DNA of 64,000 nucleotides, from contig CAWBGG010000006.1 of NCBI GenBank assembly GCA_963788205.1, forward strand, positions 186,001 through 250,000. The letters run 5' to 3'. Below the pieces are notes generated by a model. That model was not told where the DNA came from and searched no databases. It saw only the letters and a list, made by a program, of their open reading frames with translations. Shown in pieces: positions 34,394 to 43,381 of the stretch (positions are counted from its first letter, which is position 1; each line of letters begins with the position of its first letter). Both the position numbers and the translations under genes were made by a program. Source of the DNA: CAVVMA01 sp963788205 (lineage in GTDB: Bacteria; Desulfobacterota; Binatia; Binatales; Binataceae).

Positions 34394-35875
34394 CTAGGCG
34401 GCCTCGGTGCGTCGCGGGACCATCCTGCCGCCCTCGTCGTTGGCGTCCTCTTCGAGGTAGAGGGCGTCGGAATTGACCCGCCAGAGGTCGTATGAACCGC
34501 CCATGATGTTCCAGGCCGCCATCAGCCCGGTCATCATCGCGTGGTCCTGATTGTCGTACTTGTGCATCCCGTTGCGGCCGGCAAGCTGGAGATTGGGCAG
34601 CTCGCGCGTGATGAAGTCGCGGATCACCTCGACCGCGCCGCGATAGCCGGCGTCGTAAACCGGGTAGGCAGCGCGCTGGCGCACCACGGTCCCGTCGATC
34701 GCTTCGGCCTGATCGCACAGCCCCAATCCACTCAGCTCGCGCGCCGCTAGCGCGATCAACTCGGCATCCGGCGCGTTCCACATCGAGTCCGAATCGAAGC
34801 AGAAGTACTCCAGCCCCAGCACGCTGTAGCGCGGGTCGGGCACCATCGCGGGGCTCCAGTTCTTGAAGTTCTGGATCCGCCCCACTTTGACGCCGGGATC
34901 GTGGATATAGATCCATTGGTCGGGAAAGATGTCAGCTTGATCGATTATGAGCGCGACCGTGATGAAGTCGCGATACTTGAGGCTGCGCGCGGCCTGGAGC
35001 ACCTCGGCTGGCGCCGCCGGCTGCAACGCCTCGATAAGCGGGCGGATCGGCATCGTCGAGATGAAGTTGCCGCCCTTGTGGATGCGCTGGCCGCCGGCGC
35101 TCGCGGTCGTGACCGAGGCCACCGCGCCGCCCGCGCGCCGGATCGAGATCACGCTCTCGCCCATCCGCACCGCACCGCCCCGCTCCAGAATCCGGTCGCG
35201 CATCACCTGCCACATCTCGCCCGGTCCGTGGGCGGGATAGCGGAATTTGTCGATCAGCGTTTTGATCACCGGGCCGCCGTTTCTGGAGCCGAACGAAAGT
35301 GCGCGTTTGATCAGCGCGAGCATCGAGAGGTCCTTGATCCTTTGCGCCGCCCAGTCGGCGCTGATTTCGCTGCAGGGAATTCCCCAAACCTTTTCCGTGT
35401 AGCTGCGGAAGAAAGCCTCGTAGAGCCGCCGGCCGAACGCGTTGGTGACCCACTGCTCGAAGCTCGTGATTTCGCCATGCGGCTTCAGGCGCGCGGCCAG
35501 GTAGCTGCTCAGGCACGCCATCGACTCGACGGCACCGAGATTTTCCAGCACGTTGCGAACTTCGAGCGGATACTTGAAGAAGCGTCCCCGGTAGTAGATT
35601 CGCGACAGCCGGTCGCGCACCAGCATCCGATCGCCCAGGATTTCCGTCCAGAGCTTTTCGATGTCCGGGTTTTTTGAAAAAAAGCGGTGGCCGCCGATGT
35701 CGAAGCGGAAACCCTTGTAGGAGACCGTCCGTGCGATGCCGCCGACGTACAGCGGATCCTGCTCGACCACCGTCACCCCCCGGCCCTTGCCGCATAGCTC
35801 GTGCGCGGCGGTCAGCCCGGCCGGGCCGGCGCCGATGATTACTGTCGGGTCTTTCTGGTTCCTGTTTTCGAGCAT
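34394..35875 (-). CDS. FAD-dependent amine-oxidase-type protein (UDP-galactopyranose-mutase/protoporphyrinogen-oxidase-like)
   Basis: 493 residues from the ATG at 35875, with GGGGAGAGG directly upstream. The FAD motif TVIIGAGPAGLTAAHEL opens the protein and is followed by the GG doublet region VGGIARTVSYKGFRFDIGGHRFF, typical of the protoporphyrinogen oxidase / UDP-galactopyranose mutase superfamily. Members of this subgroup often sit in polysaccharide or glycolipid clusters and are not haem enzymes. The position just before a GT-C-like membrane protein and after a GT87-type protein supports a role in sugar-nucleotide or lipid-glycan metabolism. The exact reaction is unknown. Confidence 0.82.
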   Translation of the reverse strand: MLENRNQKDPTVIIGAGPAGLTAAHELCGKGRGVTVVEQDPLYVGGIARTVSYKGFRFDIGGHRFFSKNPDIEKLWTEILGDRMLVRDRLSRIYYRGRFFKYPLEVRNVLENLGAVESMACLSSYLAARLKPHGEITSFEQWVTNAFGRRLYEAFFRSYTEKVWGIPCSEISADWAAQRIKDLSMLALIKRALSFGSRNGGPVIKTLIDKFRYPAHGPGEMWQVMRDRILERGGAVRMGESVISIRRAGGAVASVTTASAGGQRIHKGGNFISTMPIRPLIEALQPAAPAEVLQAARSLKYRDFITVALIIDQADIFPDQWIYIHDPGVKVGRIQNFKNWSPAMVPDPRYSVLGLEYFCFDSDSMWNAPDAELIALAARELSGLGLCDQAEAIDGTVVRQRAAYPVYDAGYRGAVEVIRDFITRELPNLQLAGRNGMHKYDNQDHAMMTGLMAAWNIMGGSYDLWRVNSDALYLEEDANDEGGRMVPRRTEAA

Positions 35876-36173
35876 ACCTCTCCCCGCCGGCCTTTTGCTT
35901 CCCACCACTGAAGCAGCACGCTCCATGCCAGCATACCCAAGAGTATGGAAATGCAACAAAGCGTAATTGCGGCGGAGGGTTGGACCCGTACGGCACGCGG
36001 TCAGAGACCGGTGCGCGTTCAATCCCGCGACCACAGGTGCAATTGTGCAACAGCGCTCGCCGTCAACCGGCGGTCCCATACCGGGCCGACTGCTTTAGCC
36101 GACTGGCTCTGGAATTTCCGATGATGGAGCGGCGGAGGGGAAAGGGAGCGCGCGGCGGCGGGTCCGCGTCATC

Positions 36174-37379
36174 TCACGCTGCGCGTTCGCTACTCCTATT
36201 CCGCAGCGGAACACCTGTGGCGCAATCAGGCTTGACCCGCACAAAATCCCTCAGTACCGCGAGTAACACTGCCGAGCAGATGATAGGTACGATCTGTATC
36301 GTCGTCATCAACACAATAGCCCACCCAAACACAGGCATGGACCACAGCCAAAGCATTAAGCCTGGTTTTCTTGTCGCCTCGGCTACCTGCCGCTCATACT
36401 GCGCATAATAGCATAACGGGATGATCGCCAGAAGAGTGTCGTACTGCTGATAGTATGGCACGCCCAACAGAATGCAGCAGCCCAGCACGCTATTCGCCAA
36501 ATACTCCTGCCTTGGTCTCCTCTGCCACACGGCATAGACAACGCCGCCCATTGCCACCGATACCAGGTATTGCAATTTTAAGGCTGTGCCGGGGTCGAAC
36601 CCTGTTAGGCGTAGGAACGAAAACACCGTTGGCTGTACGGCGTTGGACTTCAGCCACTCAGACAAGAACGATGACCTCGAAAACTGGACTATCGTGAAAT
36701 AGGACGCCCAGAGTTGCGGACCCCAGATAAGAAGGCTGCCAATTACCAACGCAGCCAGGGTGGTTAGTGCTGAGGATAAGCACTTCCATTTCCTGGCAGC
36801 TATTACAGCGATCACACAATAAAAAGCGAATTGTGGCTTATAAAATAAAAGGCCGAGAAACAAACCGGCCAGTATTGGGTTGCTATCGGTGTGGCAAAGA
36901 AATCCCAGGATCAGGGCCACGCTGATAAAGGCATTTTGTCCCCAGTAAAGATTCAGCAAGACCGCAGGAAATGAGAGTGCCAGGTACAAGACATTTGCGT
37001 TGCGGAAAATCCGCCAGATGGGTAATGCGTATAACAAAAGACCGACGCCAAGCCATAGGCACCAACTCCAATAGACCGGAATCGCGGCCAATGGCGCAAA
37101 GAGCATCAAAGCGTTAGGTGGATAAAAGAAGGGCAATGAGCCTGGAATCCTGACGCCATAGAGACTTTCCATCGCGTGATGGTGTTCAGCAAGATTATAT
37201 ACACCTTCAGGATGGCCCGTTATTGCTAACTGTGAAGCTGCGTCGAAGATTACAAAATCCCTGCCCAAGGGGAGTGCTCCGCGAGGGTTCGGATCTCTAA
37301 CAACTGTGGTGACAACCGCAGCCAGGGAACAGAGAAACACTACGCCATAGCAGACCTTATTGAGCAGCGTTCTGTTCAT
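36174..37379 (-). CDS. GT87/DUF2029-type membrane glycosyltransferase
   Basis: 401 residues from the ATG at 37379 (AGGA about ten bases upstream). About ten membrane helices are separated by short loops. The first outer loop holds GRDFVIFDAASQLAITG and YNLAEHHHAMESLYG, then FFYPPNALMLFAPLA, which is the signature region of the DUF2029/GT87 family of polyprenyl-phosphate mannose-dependent transferases. The DNA is visibly richer in A and T and uses codons such as ATA and TTA that the neighbours avoid, so horizontal gain is likely. It points the same way as the FAD oxidoreductase and GT-C-like genes, with a gap of 298 bases. Confidence 0.85.
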   Translation of the reverse strand: MNRTLLNKVCYGVVFLCSLAAVVTTVVRDPNPRGALPLGRDFVIFDAASQLAITGHPEGVYNLAEHHHAMESLYGVRIPGSLPFFYPPNALMLFAPLAAIPVYWSWCLWLGVGLLLYALPIWRIFRNANVLYLALSFPAVLLNLYWGQNAFISVALILGFLCHTDSNPILAGLFLGLLFYKPQFAFYCVIAVIAARKWKCLSSALTTLAALVIGSLLIWGPQLWASYFTIVQFSRSSFLSEWLKSNAVQPTVFSFLRLTGFDPGTALKLQYLVSVAMGGVVYAVWQRRPRQEYLANSVLGCCILLGVPYYQQYDTLLAIIPLCYYAQYERQVAEATRKPGLMLWLWSMPVFGWAIVLMTTIQIVPIICSAVLLAVLRDFVRVKPDCATGVPLRNRSSERAA

Positions 37380-37918
37380 CAAACCCAATCCTGCCCGTAA
37401 GAAAAAGAGCGGGGTTTGAAGTCTGGTCAACGCCCGTTTGCCCAACTGATTGACGAACCCGAGCAGCAGCAGCCCGCCCGTTGCGCAGCCAGAGGCTAAG
37501 CGTCGGCCCCACGGTTCTCGCCCGCTCCAGTCTCGGATGCCAACGCAAGGAACGCGCCATCGGCCCAACGCACAGGCTAGCGTGGTGTTCGCGCATCCAG
37601 CGCCCTTCGACCCGCCGGAGAGGTTGCGCCGCCGCAACCGGATAGAGGCGCCCATGCTCGTTGCGACTGTCGATTTCGGGCCCCATTCGTGCGCGGCCTC
37701 TCGGTCGCTTTGGCAGACTTTGTCCCGAGCGCGCGTGTACGTGGTGGTCGCGCTCCCGACGCGCAAGGAATCGCCGGCCGCGCGGGGCGGCGTGCCCATC
37801 AGCGGTGCGGCGTTGCCGCTGCCGTTCCCCTAGCGCGCGATGCCTTGGTCGTTTCAGGCCTGCAACGGCGGGCAGGCGACAGCGGCATGGCGCGGGTTGG
37901 CGCGTCTAAACATGCCAC
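37380..37918. other. 539-base region with no recognised gene
   Basis: Open frames exist on both strands, but their proteins are rich in Arg, Pro and Ala, match no family, and have no ribosome binding sites. GC content rises again here compared with the GT87 gene. It may be decayed DNA at the edge of a transferred segment. The promoter of the GT87 gene should lie near 37400-37450, but no clear boxes were found. Confidence 0.5.
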
Positions 37919-37947
37919 TTGACGCACTTGTATAGTTATACTACTTT
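37919..37947 (+). promoter_or_regulatory. Promoter with embedded palindrome (copy 2 of a 33-base module)
   Basis: TTGACG, a 17-base spacer and TACTTT form the promoter. The spacer contains the perfect palindrome GTATA-GT-TATAC (37930-37941). Including the preceding CA and following T, 25 of 33 positions agree with the copy at 21608-21640. It probably drives the small gene starting at 38002. Confidence 0.6.
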
Positions 37948-38001
37948 TAGTTGAGGAGATTCGGCCAGGGAGGCAGTCAGGTGGCCAGGAGAAAAGCAAC
38001 G

Positions 38002-38196
38002 ATGAACAAGCGCGAAGACATTCTGGGGCGGGTCCGTACCGACCGGGCCCTTCTATCCGCCCACGGCATCACCGACGAGGAGCTGGAGTTCCTGGGCAAG
38101 GTCGATATGTTTGGCACGCTCAAGAGCGTCAGCGACATTCTCTTTATTCTGGAGTTGTCGCGCCACTACCGGGCGCAGGCCCGGCCGCAGGACTGA
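38002..38196 (+). CDS. Small conserved-looking protein of unknown function
   Basis: 64 residues from the ATG at 38002, with AGGAGA nine bases upstream. A GTG at 37981, with AGGGAGG upstream, would add seven residues. The protein looks like a helical bundle: REDILGRVRTDRALLSAHGI, then TDEELEFLGKVDMFG and SVSDILFILELSRHY. No cysteine or catalytic motif is present. It is read from the palindromic promoter at 37919 and is convergent with dapA, 15 bases away. It may be a small regulator, but nothing proves that. Confidence 0.6.
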   Translation: MNKREDILGRVRTDRALLSAHGITDEELEFLGKVDMFGTLKSVSDILFILELSRHYRAQARPQD

Positions 38197-38210
38197 ACCG
38201 GCCCGCCGGG

Positions 38211-39083
38211 CTAGAGCAGGCGCAGTTCTTTCATCGCAGTCCGGAGTCTCTCCGCCGGCGCCGGGGACATCGGCGTGAGCGGCATCCGCAGCTCGGCGCA
38301 GCATTTGCCCATATACGCCAGCGCCTGCTTCACCGGAATCGGGTTGCTTTCCAGGAACAGGGCGCGCATCAGGGGCAATAGCCGATAGTGAATCTCCCTG
38401 GCGCGTGCGAAATCGTTCTCCAGCGCCGCCGCCACCAACTGATGCGCCTCGCGCGGCATCAGGTTGCTCAGCACCGAAACGGCTCCCGTACCGCCCAGCG
38501 CGATAATCGGGACCGTCAGCGAATCATCACCCGACAGAACTGCAAGCCGATCGCCGCACAGCCGCCGGATGTCGGAGATCTGTTCCAGCGACCCCGACGA
38601 TTCCTTGACCGCAACGATGTTCTTGATCTCGCACAGCCGCGCGAAGGTCTCGGGCAGGATATTGGAGCCGGTGCGGCCGGGGATGTTGTACACGATCAGC
38701 GGCAGATCGACGCTGGCCGCGATCATTTTGTAGTGTTTGAAAATCCCCTCCTGCGTGGGCTTGTTGTAGTAGGGCGAAATCAGTACCGCGCCGTCGGCGC
38801 CGGCCTCGCGCGCGAAGGCGGTCAACCGGATCGCCTCGGCGGTCGAATTGGAGCCGGTACCCGCCAGCACCGGCACGCGGCGGCGCGCCTGTTGCACCGC
38901 GAGCTTGATGATCTGCTCGTGCTCGACGTGAGTGAGGGTCGCGGATTCCCCGGTCGAGCCGCAGGGAAAGATTCCGTCGATACCCTCCTGGATTTGCCAC
39001 TCGATCAGCTCGCGCAGCGCAGGTTCGTCGACCATGCCGTCGCGAAATGGAGTCACGATCGCGGACAATGCGCCATTGAACAT
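38211..39083 (-). CDS. dapA: 4-hydroxy-tetrahydrodipicolinate synthase
   Basis: 290 residues, the usual length. The TIM-barrel Schiff-base lysine is K160 (NIVAVKESSG), the catalytic tyrosine Y132 (VYNIPGRTG) and T44 in GSTGES. It condenses pyruvate with aspartate semialdehyde, the first step of the diaminopimelate/lysine branch. It follows dapF by 18 bases in the order lysA-dapF-dapA. dapB, which often comes next, is absent here. Confidence 0.97.
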   Translation of the reverse strand: MFNGALSAIVTPFRDGMVDEPALRELIEWQIQEGIDGIFPCGSTGESATLTHVEHEQIIKLAVQQARRRVPVLAGTGSNSTAEAIRLTAFAREAGADGAVLISPYYNKPTQEGIFKHYKMIAASVDLPLIVYNIPGRTGSNILPETFARLCEIKNIVAVKESSGSLEQISDIRRLCGDRLAVLSGDDSLTVPIIALGGTGAVSVLSNLMPREAHQLVAAALENDFARAREIHYRLLPLMRALFLESNPIPVKQALAYMGKCCAELRMPLTPMSPAPAERLRTAMKELRLL

Positions 39084-39101
39084 CAGGTTCGACCTCTTTG
39101 A

Positions 39102-39992
39102 TTACGCCTTGACCAGCTCGGCGGTTTCGATTTCCACCCGGCCCTGGAACACCTCGACTGCGTCGCCGGTCATGAACACGTGATTAGCGTCCGCGCCGCC
39201 TTCGCGCCATTCGATCTCCAGCTTGCCGCCGCGCAGCTCGATCGTCGCGGTGCGCTCGGCGCATCCGGTCAGCACCGCCGCGACCAGCGCGGCGCACGCG
39301 CCCGTTCCGCAGCCCAGCGTCTCGCCCGAACCGCGCTCCCACACGCGCATCCTGAGATGGCGCCGCGAGATCGGCAGGATGAACTCGGTGTTGGTCCGCC
39401 GCGGAAAGAACGGATGGCTCTCGAATTCCCTGCCGAGCGCCGCGAACTCGCTATCCGGCAGGTTGAAAATCTCGTCGCTCGTCACGAACACGACGCAATG
39501 CGGATTGCCCATCGAGACCGCAGTAATCACCTCGGGTCGGCCCTGAACATCGATCTTGCGCCTAACGATTCTGCCGTCAGCCGCGACCGGAATCTCGCGC
39601 CCCTCCAAAATCGGCTCGCCCATATCGACCGTCGCGCCGACCACGCGCTCGCTCGCATCGAGCCTGAGAGCGACGGTTTTGATTCCGCAATCGGTCTCGA
39701 CCGCGAGCGGATTGCAGCGCGCGATGCCGCGCTCCCAGGCCAGTCGCGCCATGCATCGGATACCGTTGCCGCACATCTCGCCGCGGCTGCCGTCGGCGTT
39801 GTACATCTCCATCCGGAGGTCGGCGACGCGCGAGGGACAGAGCATGATGATGCCGTCGCCGCCGATGCCGAAGCGCCGGTCAGACAGGCGCCGTGAGAGC
39901 GCGGCGGGATCTGCGGGCCGCACCTGGTTGGCAACAATGTAGATGTAGTCGTTGCCGCAGCCCTGCATTTTGGTGAAGTCGAGCGTCGCCAT
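39102..39992 (-). CDS. dapF: Diaminopimelate epimerase
   Basis: 296 residues. The two catalytic cysteines are C74 (GEMCGNGIRC) and C228 (TLGCGTGACAAL), and the start MATLDFTKMQGCGNDYI is typical. It converts LL- to meso-diaminopimelate, the precursor of both lysine and peptidoglycan cross-links. It lies 17 bases downstream of lysA and 18 bases upstream of dapA, so the three form an operon. Confidence 0.97.
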   Translation of the reverse strand: MATLDFTKMQGCGNDYIYIVANQVRPADPAALSRRLSDRRFGIGGDGIIMLCPSRVADLRMEMYNADGSRGEMCGNGIRCMARLAWERGIARCNPLAVETDCGIKTVALRLDASERVVGATVDMGEPILEGREIPVAADGRIVRRKIDVQGRPEVITAVSMGNPHCVVFVTSDEIFNLPDSEFAALGREFESHPFFPRRTNTEFILPISRRHLRMRVWERGSGETLGCGTGACAALVAAVLTGCAERTATIELRGGKLEIEWREGGADANHVFMTGDAVEVFQGRVEIETAELVKA

Positions 39993-40009
39993 CAGTCTAT
40001 AAATTTTGC

Positions 40010-41260
40010 CTACAAATCGATGATTTTCTCGCCGCGAATCAAATCCTCAAAGGTCTCGCGCTCGCGCACCACATGCGCCTTGTCGCCGTCGACCAGAATC
40101 TCGGGCGCGCGCGGACGCGCGTTGTAATTTGAGGCCATCACGAACCCGTACGCGCCGGCGCTCATCAGGGCCAGCAGGTCGCCCTCGTTGGGCTCCGGCA
40201 GCGGCCGTTCGCGCGCGAAAAAATCGCCGCTCTCGCATACCGGACCGACCACGTCGGCGACGATCTGGCGCGCGCCGTCACGCTGCTCCACCGGCCAGAT
40301 CGCGTGATACGCCTCGTACAAGACGGGCCGAATCAGATCGTTCATCGCGCCGTCAACCACGACGAAACGCTTGACGTCGGTTTCCTTGACGTAGAGCACG
40401 CGGGTCACGAACACTCCCGCGTTGCCCACGATCACGCGGCCCGGCTCGGTGATGATCTTGAGCGGGAGTCCCTTGAGCGGCGCGAGAATCGCTTTCGCAT
40501 ACTCGGCCGGAGGCGGCGGCTCTTCCTGGTAGGGAATTCCGAGGCCGCCGCCGAGGTCGAGATTCTTGAGCATGATTCCGTCGCTGCGCAGGCTATTGAC
40601 GATCGCGGCGACCTTGCCCGCCGCTTCGGTGAACGGCGAGGTGTCGGTTATCTGCGAGCCGATATGCGTGCTGAGTCCGACCAGCTCGAGCTCGGGCAGC
40701 GCGCGAGCCTGAGCGTAATACTCCATCACCTGCGCCAGCGGCACGCCGAACTTGCTGGTGCGATGGCCGGTTGAGATATGCGGATGGGTCCCCGGGTCGA
40801 GATCGGGATTGACCCGCAGGCTTACCGGTGCGCGCTTTTTCAGCCGGCGCGCCACCGCCGCGATCCGATCGAGCTCCGGCGATGACTCGGCGTTGATCAT
40901 CAGGATGCCGGCCGTGAGCGCGGCCTCGATCTCCTCGTCAGTCTTGCCGACGCCGGAAAAAACGATCTTGCGGGGCTCGGCGCCGACCCGCAGGCATCGC
41001 ATCAGCTCGCCGCCCGAGACCACGTCGAATCCCGATTCCATCGACGCGAACAGCTTCAGCACGCTCAAGTTGCACAGCGCCTTGATCGAGAAGCAGACCA
41101 GATGGTCGGTACCGGCGAAGGCCTCGCTGAAAACCCTGAAATGACGCCGCAGGGTGCGCGCGCTGTAGACGTAAAATGGCGTGCCGACCCGCTGCGCGAG
41201 ATCCGCGAGCGATACGTCCTCGGCATAAAGGCGATCGTTGCGGTAGTTGAAGTAATGCAT
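40010..41260 (-). CDS. lysA: Diaminopimelate decarboxylase
   Basis: 416 residues. PLP lysine K60 lies in CFSIKALCN; the PLP-phosphate loop is EPGRVIVGNAG (about 281), and the active-site cysteine of the partner subunit lies in VCESGDFF (about 347). It makes lysine from meso-diaminopimelate. It is now the first gene of the lysA-dapF-dapA group. The upstream argH-side lipoprotein gene, normally its close neighbour, is separated from it by a pentapeptide-repeat gene on the other strand, so lysA must have its own promoter here. Confidence 0.97.
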   Translation of the reverse strand: MHYFNYRNDRLYAEDVSLADLAQRVGTPFYVYSARTLRRHFRVFSEAFAGTDHLVCFSIKALCNLSVLKLFASMESGFDVVSGGELMRCLRVGAEPRKIVFSGVGKTDEEIEAALTAGILMINAESSPELDRIAAVARRLKKRAPVSLRVNPDLDPGTHPHISTGHRTSKFGVPLAQVMEYYAQARALPELELVGLSTHIGSQITDTSPFTEAAGKVAAIVNSLRSDGIMLKNLDLGGGLGIPYQEEPPPPAEYAKAILAPLKGLPLKIITEPGRVIVGNAGVFVTRVLYVKETDVKRFVVVDGAMNDLIRPVLYEAYHAIWPVEQRDGARQIVADVVGPVCESGDFFARERPLPEPNEGDLLALMSAGAYGFVMASNYNARPRAPEILVDGDKAHVVRERETFEDLIRGEKIIDL

Positions 41261-41635
41261 CGCTGAAGGCGCCTTGCACCCCGCTCCCCTTGTTTCCTCA
41301 AGGGGTGAAGAGAGTTTTTATCATAGCGCAGACCTGGAGATAAGCGCGCACCCCATATGGATCGTTCTCCTGCCTCGGCCCCAATTTGCTCGAAGCGCAC
41401 GATACGCGTATGGTAACGACCCTCTCCGGCAAGGGGCCAAAGGGCCCGGTGTCCACCCATCTGGAGCGCAGCCAAATCGGGTCGCGGCGGTGCGACATTC
41501 TTCGCGGCTATAGCTAAACAAGATGTTGACAAGGGGATGCTCTGCGGCGAAAGCCTGTGCGGGGAGCTTACGAATTCGAAATAATACAGGAAGGTAGCAG
41601 AGAAAGCTGCCAAGCGCGAAGCGCAGGACGAAAGC
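41261..41635. other. 375-base region between lysA and the pentapeptide-repeat gene
   Basis: A hairpin CCCCTT-8-AAGGGG lies at 41286-41305, close to the start of lysA. The remainder is AT-richer than the surrounding operon. No protein or RNA gene was recognised. It should contain divergent promoters for lysA and the pentapeptide-repeat gene. Confidence 0.5.
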
Positions 41636-43381
41636 ATGTTGAATCTAGGGCTCATCGTTTTATTGATCCTCATCGTAGCATTAGCCACAGGGGTGGCCCG
41701 CCTTCTTATCCTCGCGCGGCGCGCGGGTCGGGGTGGCGAGCAGCAGCGCATCGCGCCTGAGCGGAGAGCGTTAGAGACGATATTTAAGCAAGCGGGCGCA
41801 GTCGTGGCCGTGATCGCGGTTCTCATTGGATTCCTTCAGTTCTCTCTGGACGAACGGCAAAAGGTTGCGTCCGAGGAGCAGACCCAATTCGCGGAGAGCC
41901 TAGGGAAAATCGGCTCAGACGATCCCACGGCGAATCTCGGAGGCATCGCGATGGTCGGGCAGCTTGGAGAGGTTGACTCGCTCCGGCACTGGGCCATGCT
42001 GGAAGCATTGACAGGCTACGTACGGTCGGCGGCTGCGCGTCCACAGGAGGAAATCAGACTAGAGGGCTCAACTAGCGATACACGCTACATTGAGCCGGTC
42101 GGGAAACCCGGTGCTGCAGAGCAGGAGTATGACTTTAGAACTAGCAATGCCATTGAGCCCGTCGGAGCTTTATTCATCCCGACCCAATTAGCAGTATCCA
42201 TTCTTGGAACACGCGAAACCAAATACGAAGAGCCACAAGTTCTAGAAGACGTTCCTCGCGCTCGCGTCTATCTCCAGACCGATACTCATGAGACGCCGAT
42301 TCAATGGCCGACAGAATGCTCCAAAAGCGAGGTACTGGAGCAGCTGGACCAAGATTGGCAGAAGACATACAGATTAGACTCCCCTGCTCAACTTGTCGGA
42401 GAGATACCGGAGATCTGCCCGAGCCCAAGCCAGTCTCCTGATCCTGATATTCCCCATCGGCAGTGGTTGGATCTATCGAAATCGAAGCTGCTTCAAGCAG
42501 ATTTCCGCAATATGCACTTTGAGGGAGCCGAGTTAAACGACTCGGATTTTTCATTCTCGTCTTTCGCGCTCGGCAAGTTTGCGAAGGCGGCGTTCGAGAG
42601 GAGTTCATTGGTGGGTACGGATATGTGGGCTGTGGATTTGCGGGAAGCGGATATGAGGTGGGCGGACGTGCGGGGCTCGGATTTGGGACGGGCAGACTTG
42701 CGGGCCGCCACCTTGAGTGGCGGAAATTTCTCTCGCGCAAATTTCTTCGAGGCAGACCTACAGGACGCGGCTCTCATCGTCAGTAATCTCCGTGATGTGC
42801 AGACAATGGCAGGCGCAAACATGCATGGAATTACTGCGTTTAAAGCTGACTTCAGTGGCGCCCACGTCGCAGGCGACGGCCATCAATCGGTATGCATGGA
42901 TGAGTCCTACCTGAGACAGGCCTTGCTAGTTGGCGCAGATCTGCGTGGTGTTGATCTGCGGAACGCTGATCTTGAAAAAGCGGACTTAAGGGAAACCAAC
43001 TTGCGTGGTGCTAATCTGCGTGGTGCCAGCCTTGAGAATGCCAACTTAGAGAGAGCCGATTTGCGCGGCGCGAGGCTTGACGGTGCATCGCTTCTTGGCG
43101 CGTCTCTTCGTGGTGCACATTTGGAAGGCGTCGATCTTAGTCACGTGATCGCCTTATCGCGCGAGCAGATCGCGGCAGCGAAAACGGATCCCGCAACGAC
43201 CTTGAACCCTTTAACGAACGAGGCACCTCGTCGAGCAGCGGAGACTGTCAGAATCGTCAGTGTCGGTGAGAGCCCATGTACACCCCGGACGAGAACCTGG
43301 GAGGAACGGTTCCCGCTATTTTCCAATCCAACTCCAGCGGCGGTTCCAACGGCCTCCAAAGTTCAAGACGGACATCAATAA
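41636..43381 (+). CDS. Membrane-anchored pentapeptide-repeat protein
   Basis: 581 residues. Two membrane helices (about 3-26 and 50-67) are followed by a soluble region (about 70-280) that matches nothing known to me, and then two blocks of pentapeptide repeats, A(D/N)LR-x type (about 280-390 and 420-500), which fold into a right-handed square helix. A short region with two Pro-rich stretches ends the protein. Similar two-helix pentapeptide proteins are common in accessory DNA and are of unknown function. The gene runs opposite to the surrounding lys/arg genes, its DNA is poorer in GC, and its last seven bases overlap the end of the lipoprotein gene, all signs of a late insertion. Confidence 0.85.
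   Translation: MLNLGLIVLLILIVALATGVARLLILARRAGRGGEQQRIAPERRALETIFKQAGAVVAVIAVLIGFLQFSLDERQKVASEEQTQFAESLGKIGSDDPTANLGGIAMVGQLGEVDSLRHWAMLEALTGYVRSAAARPQEEIRLEGSTSDTRYIEPVGKPGAAEQEYDFRTSNAIEPVGALFIPTQLAVSILGTRETKYEEPQVLEDVPRARVYLQTDTHETPIQWPTECSKSEVLEQLDQDWQKTYRLDSPAQLVGEIPEICPSPSQSPDPDIPHRQWLDLSKSKLLQADFRNMHFEGAELNDSDFSFSSFALGKFAKAAFERSSLVGTDMWAVDLREADMRWADVRGSDLGRADLRAATLSGGNFSRANFFEADLQDAALIVSNLRDVQTMAGANMHGITAFKADFSGAHVAGDGHQSVCMDESYLRQALLVGADLRGVDLRNADLEKADLRETNLRGANLRGASLENANLERADLRGARLDGASLLGASLRGAHLEGVDLSHVIALSREQIAAAKTDPATTLNPLTNEAPRRAAETVRIVSVGESPCTPRTRTWEERFPLFSNPTPAAVPTASKVQDGHQ

Noticed and set aside
37450..37833. 127-codon frame on the + strand after the GT87 gene
   Set aside because: Composition is biased to Arg, Pro, Ala and Ser, there is no start signal, and it overlaps an equally long frame on the other strand.
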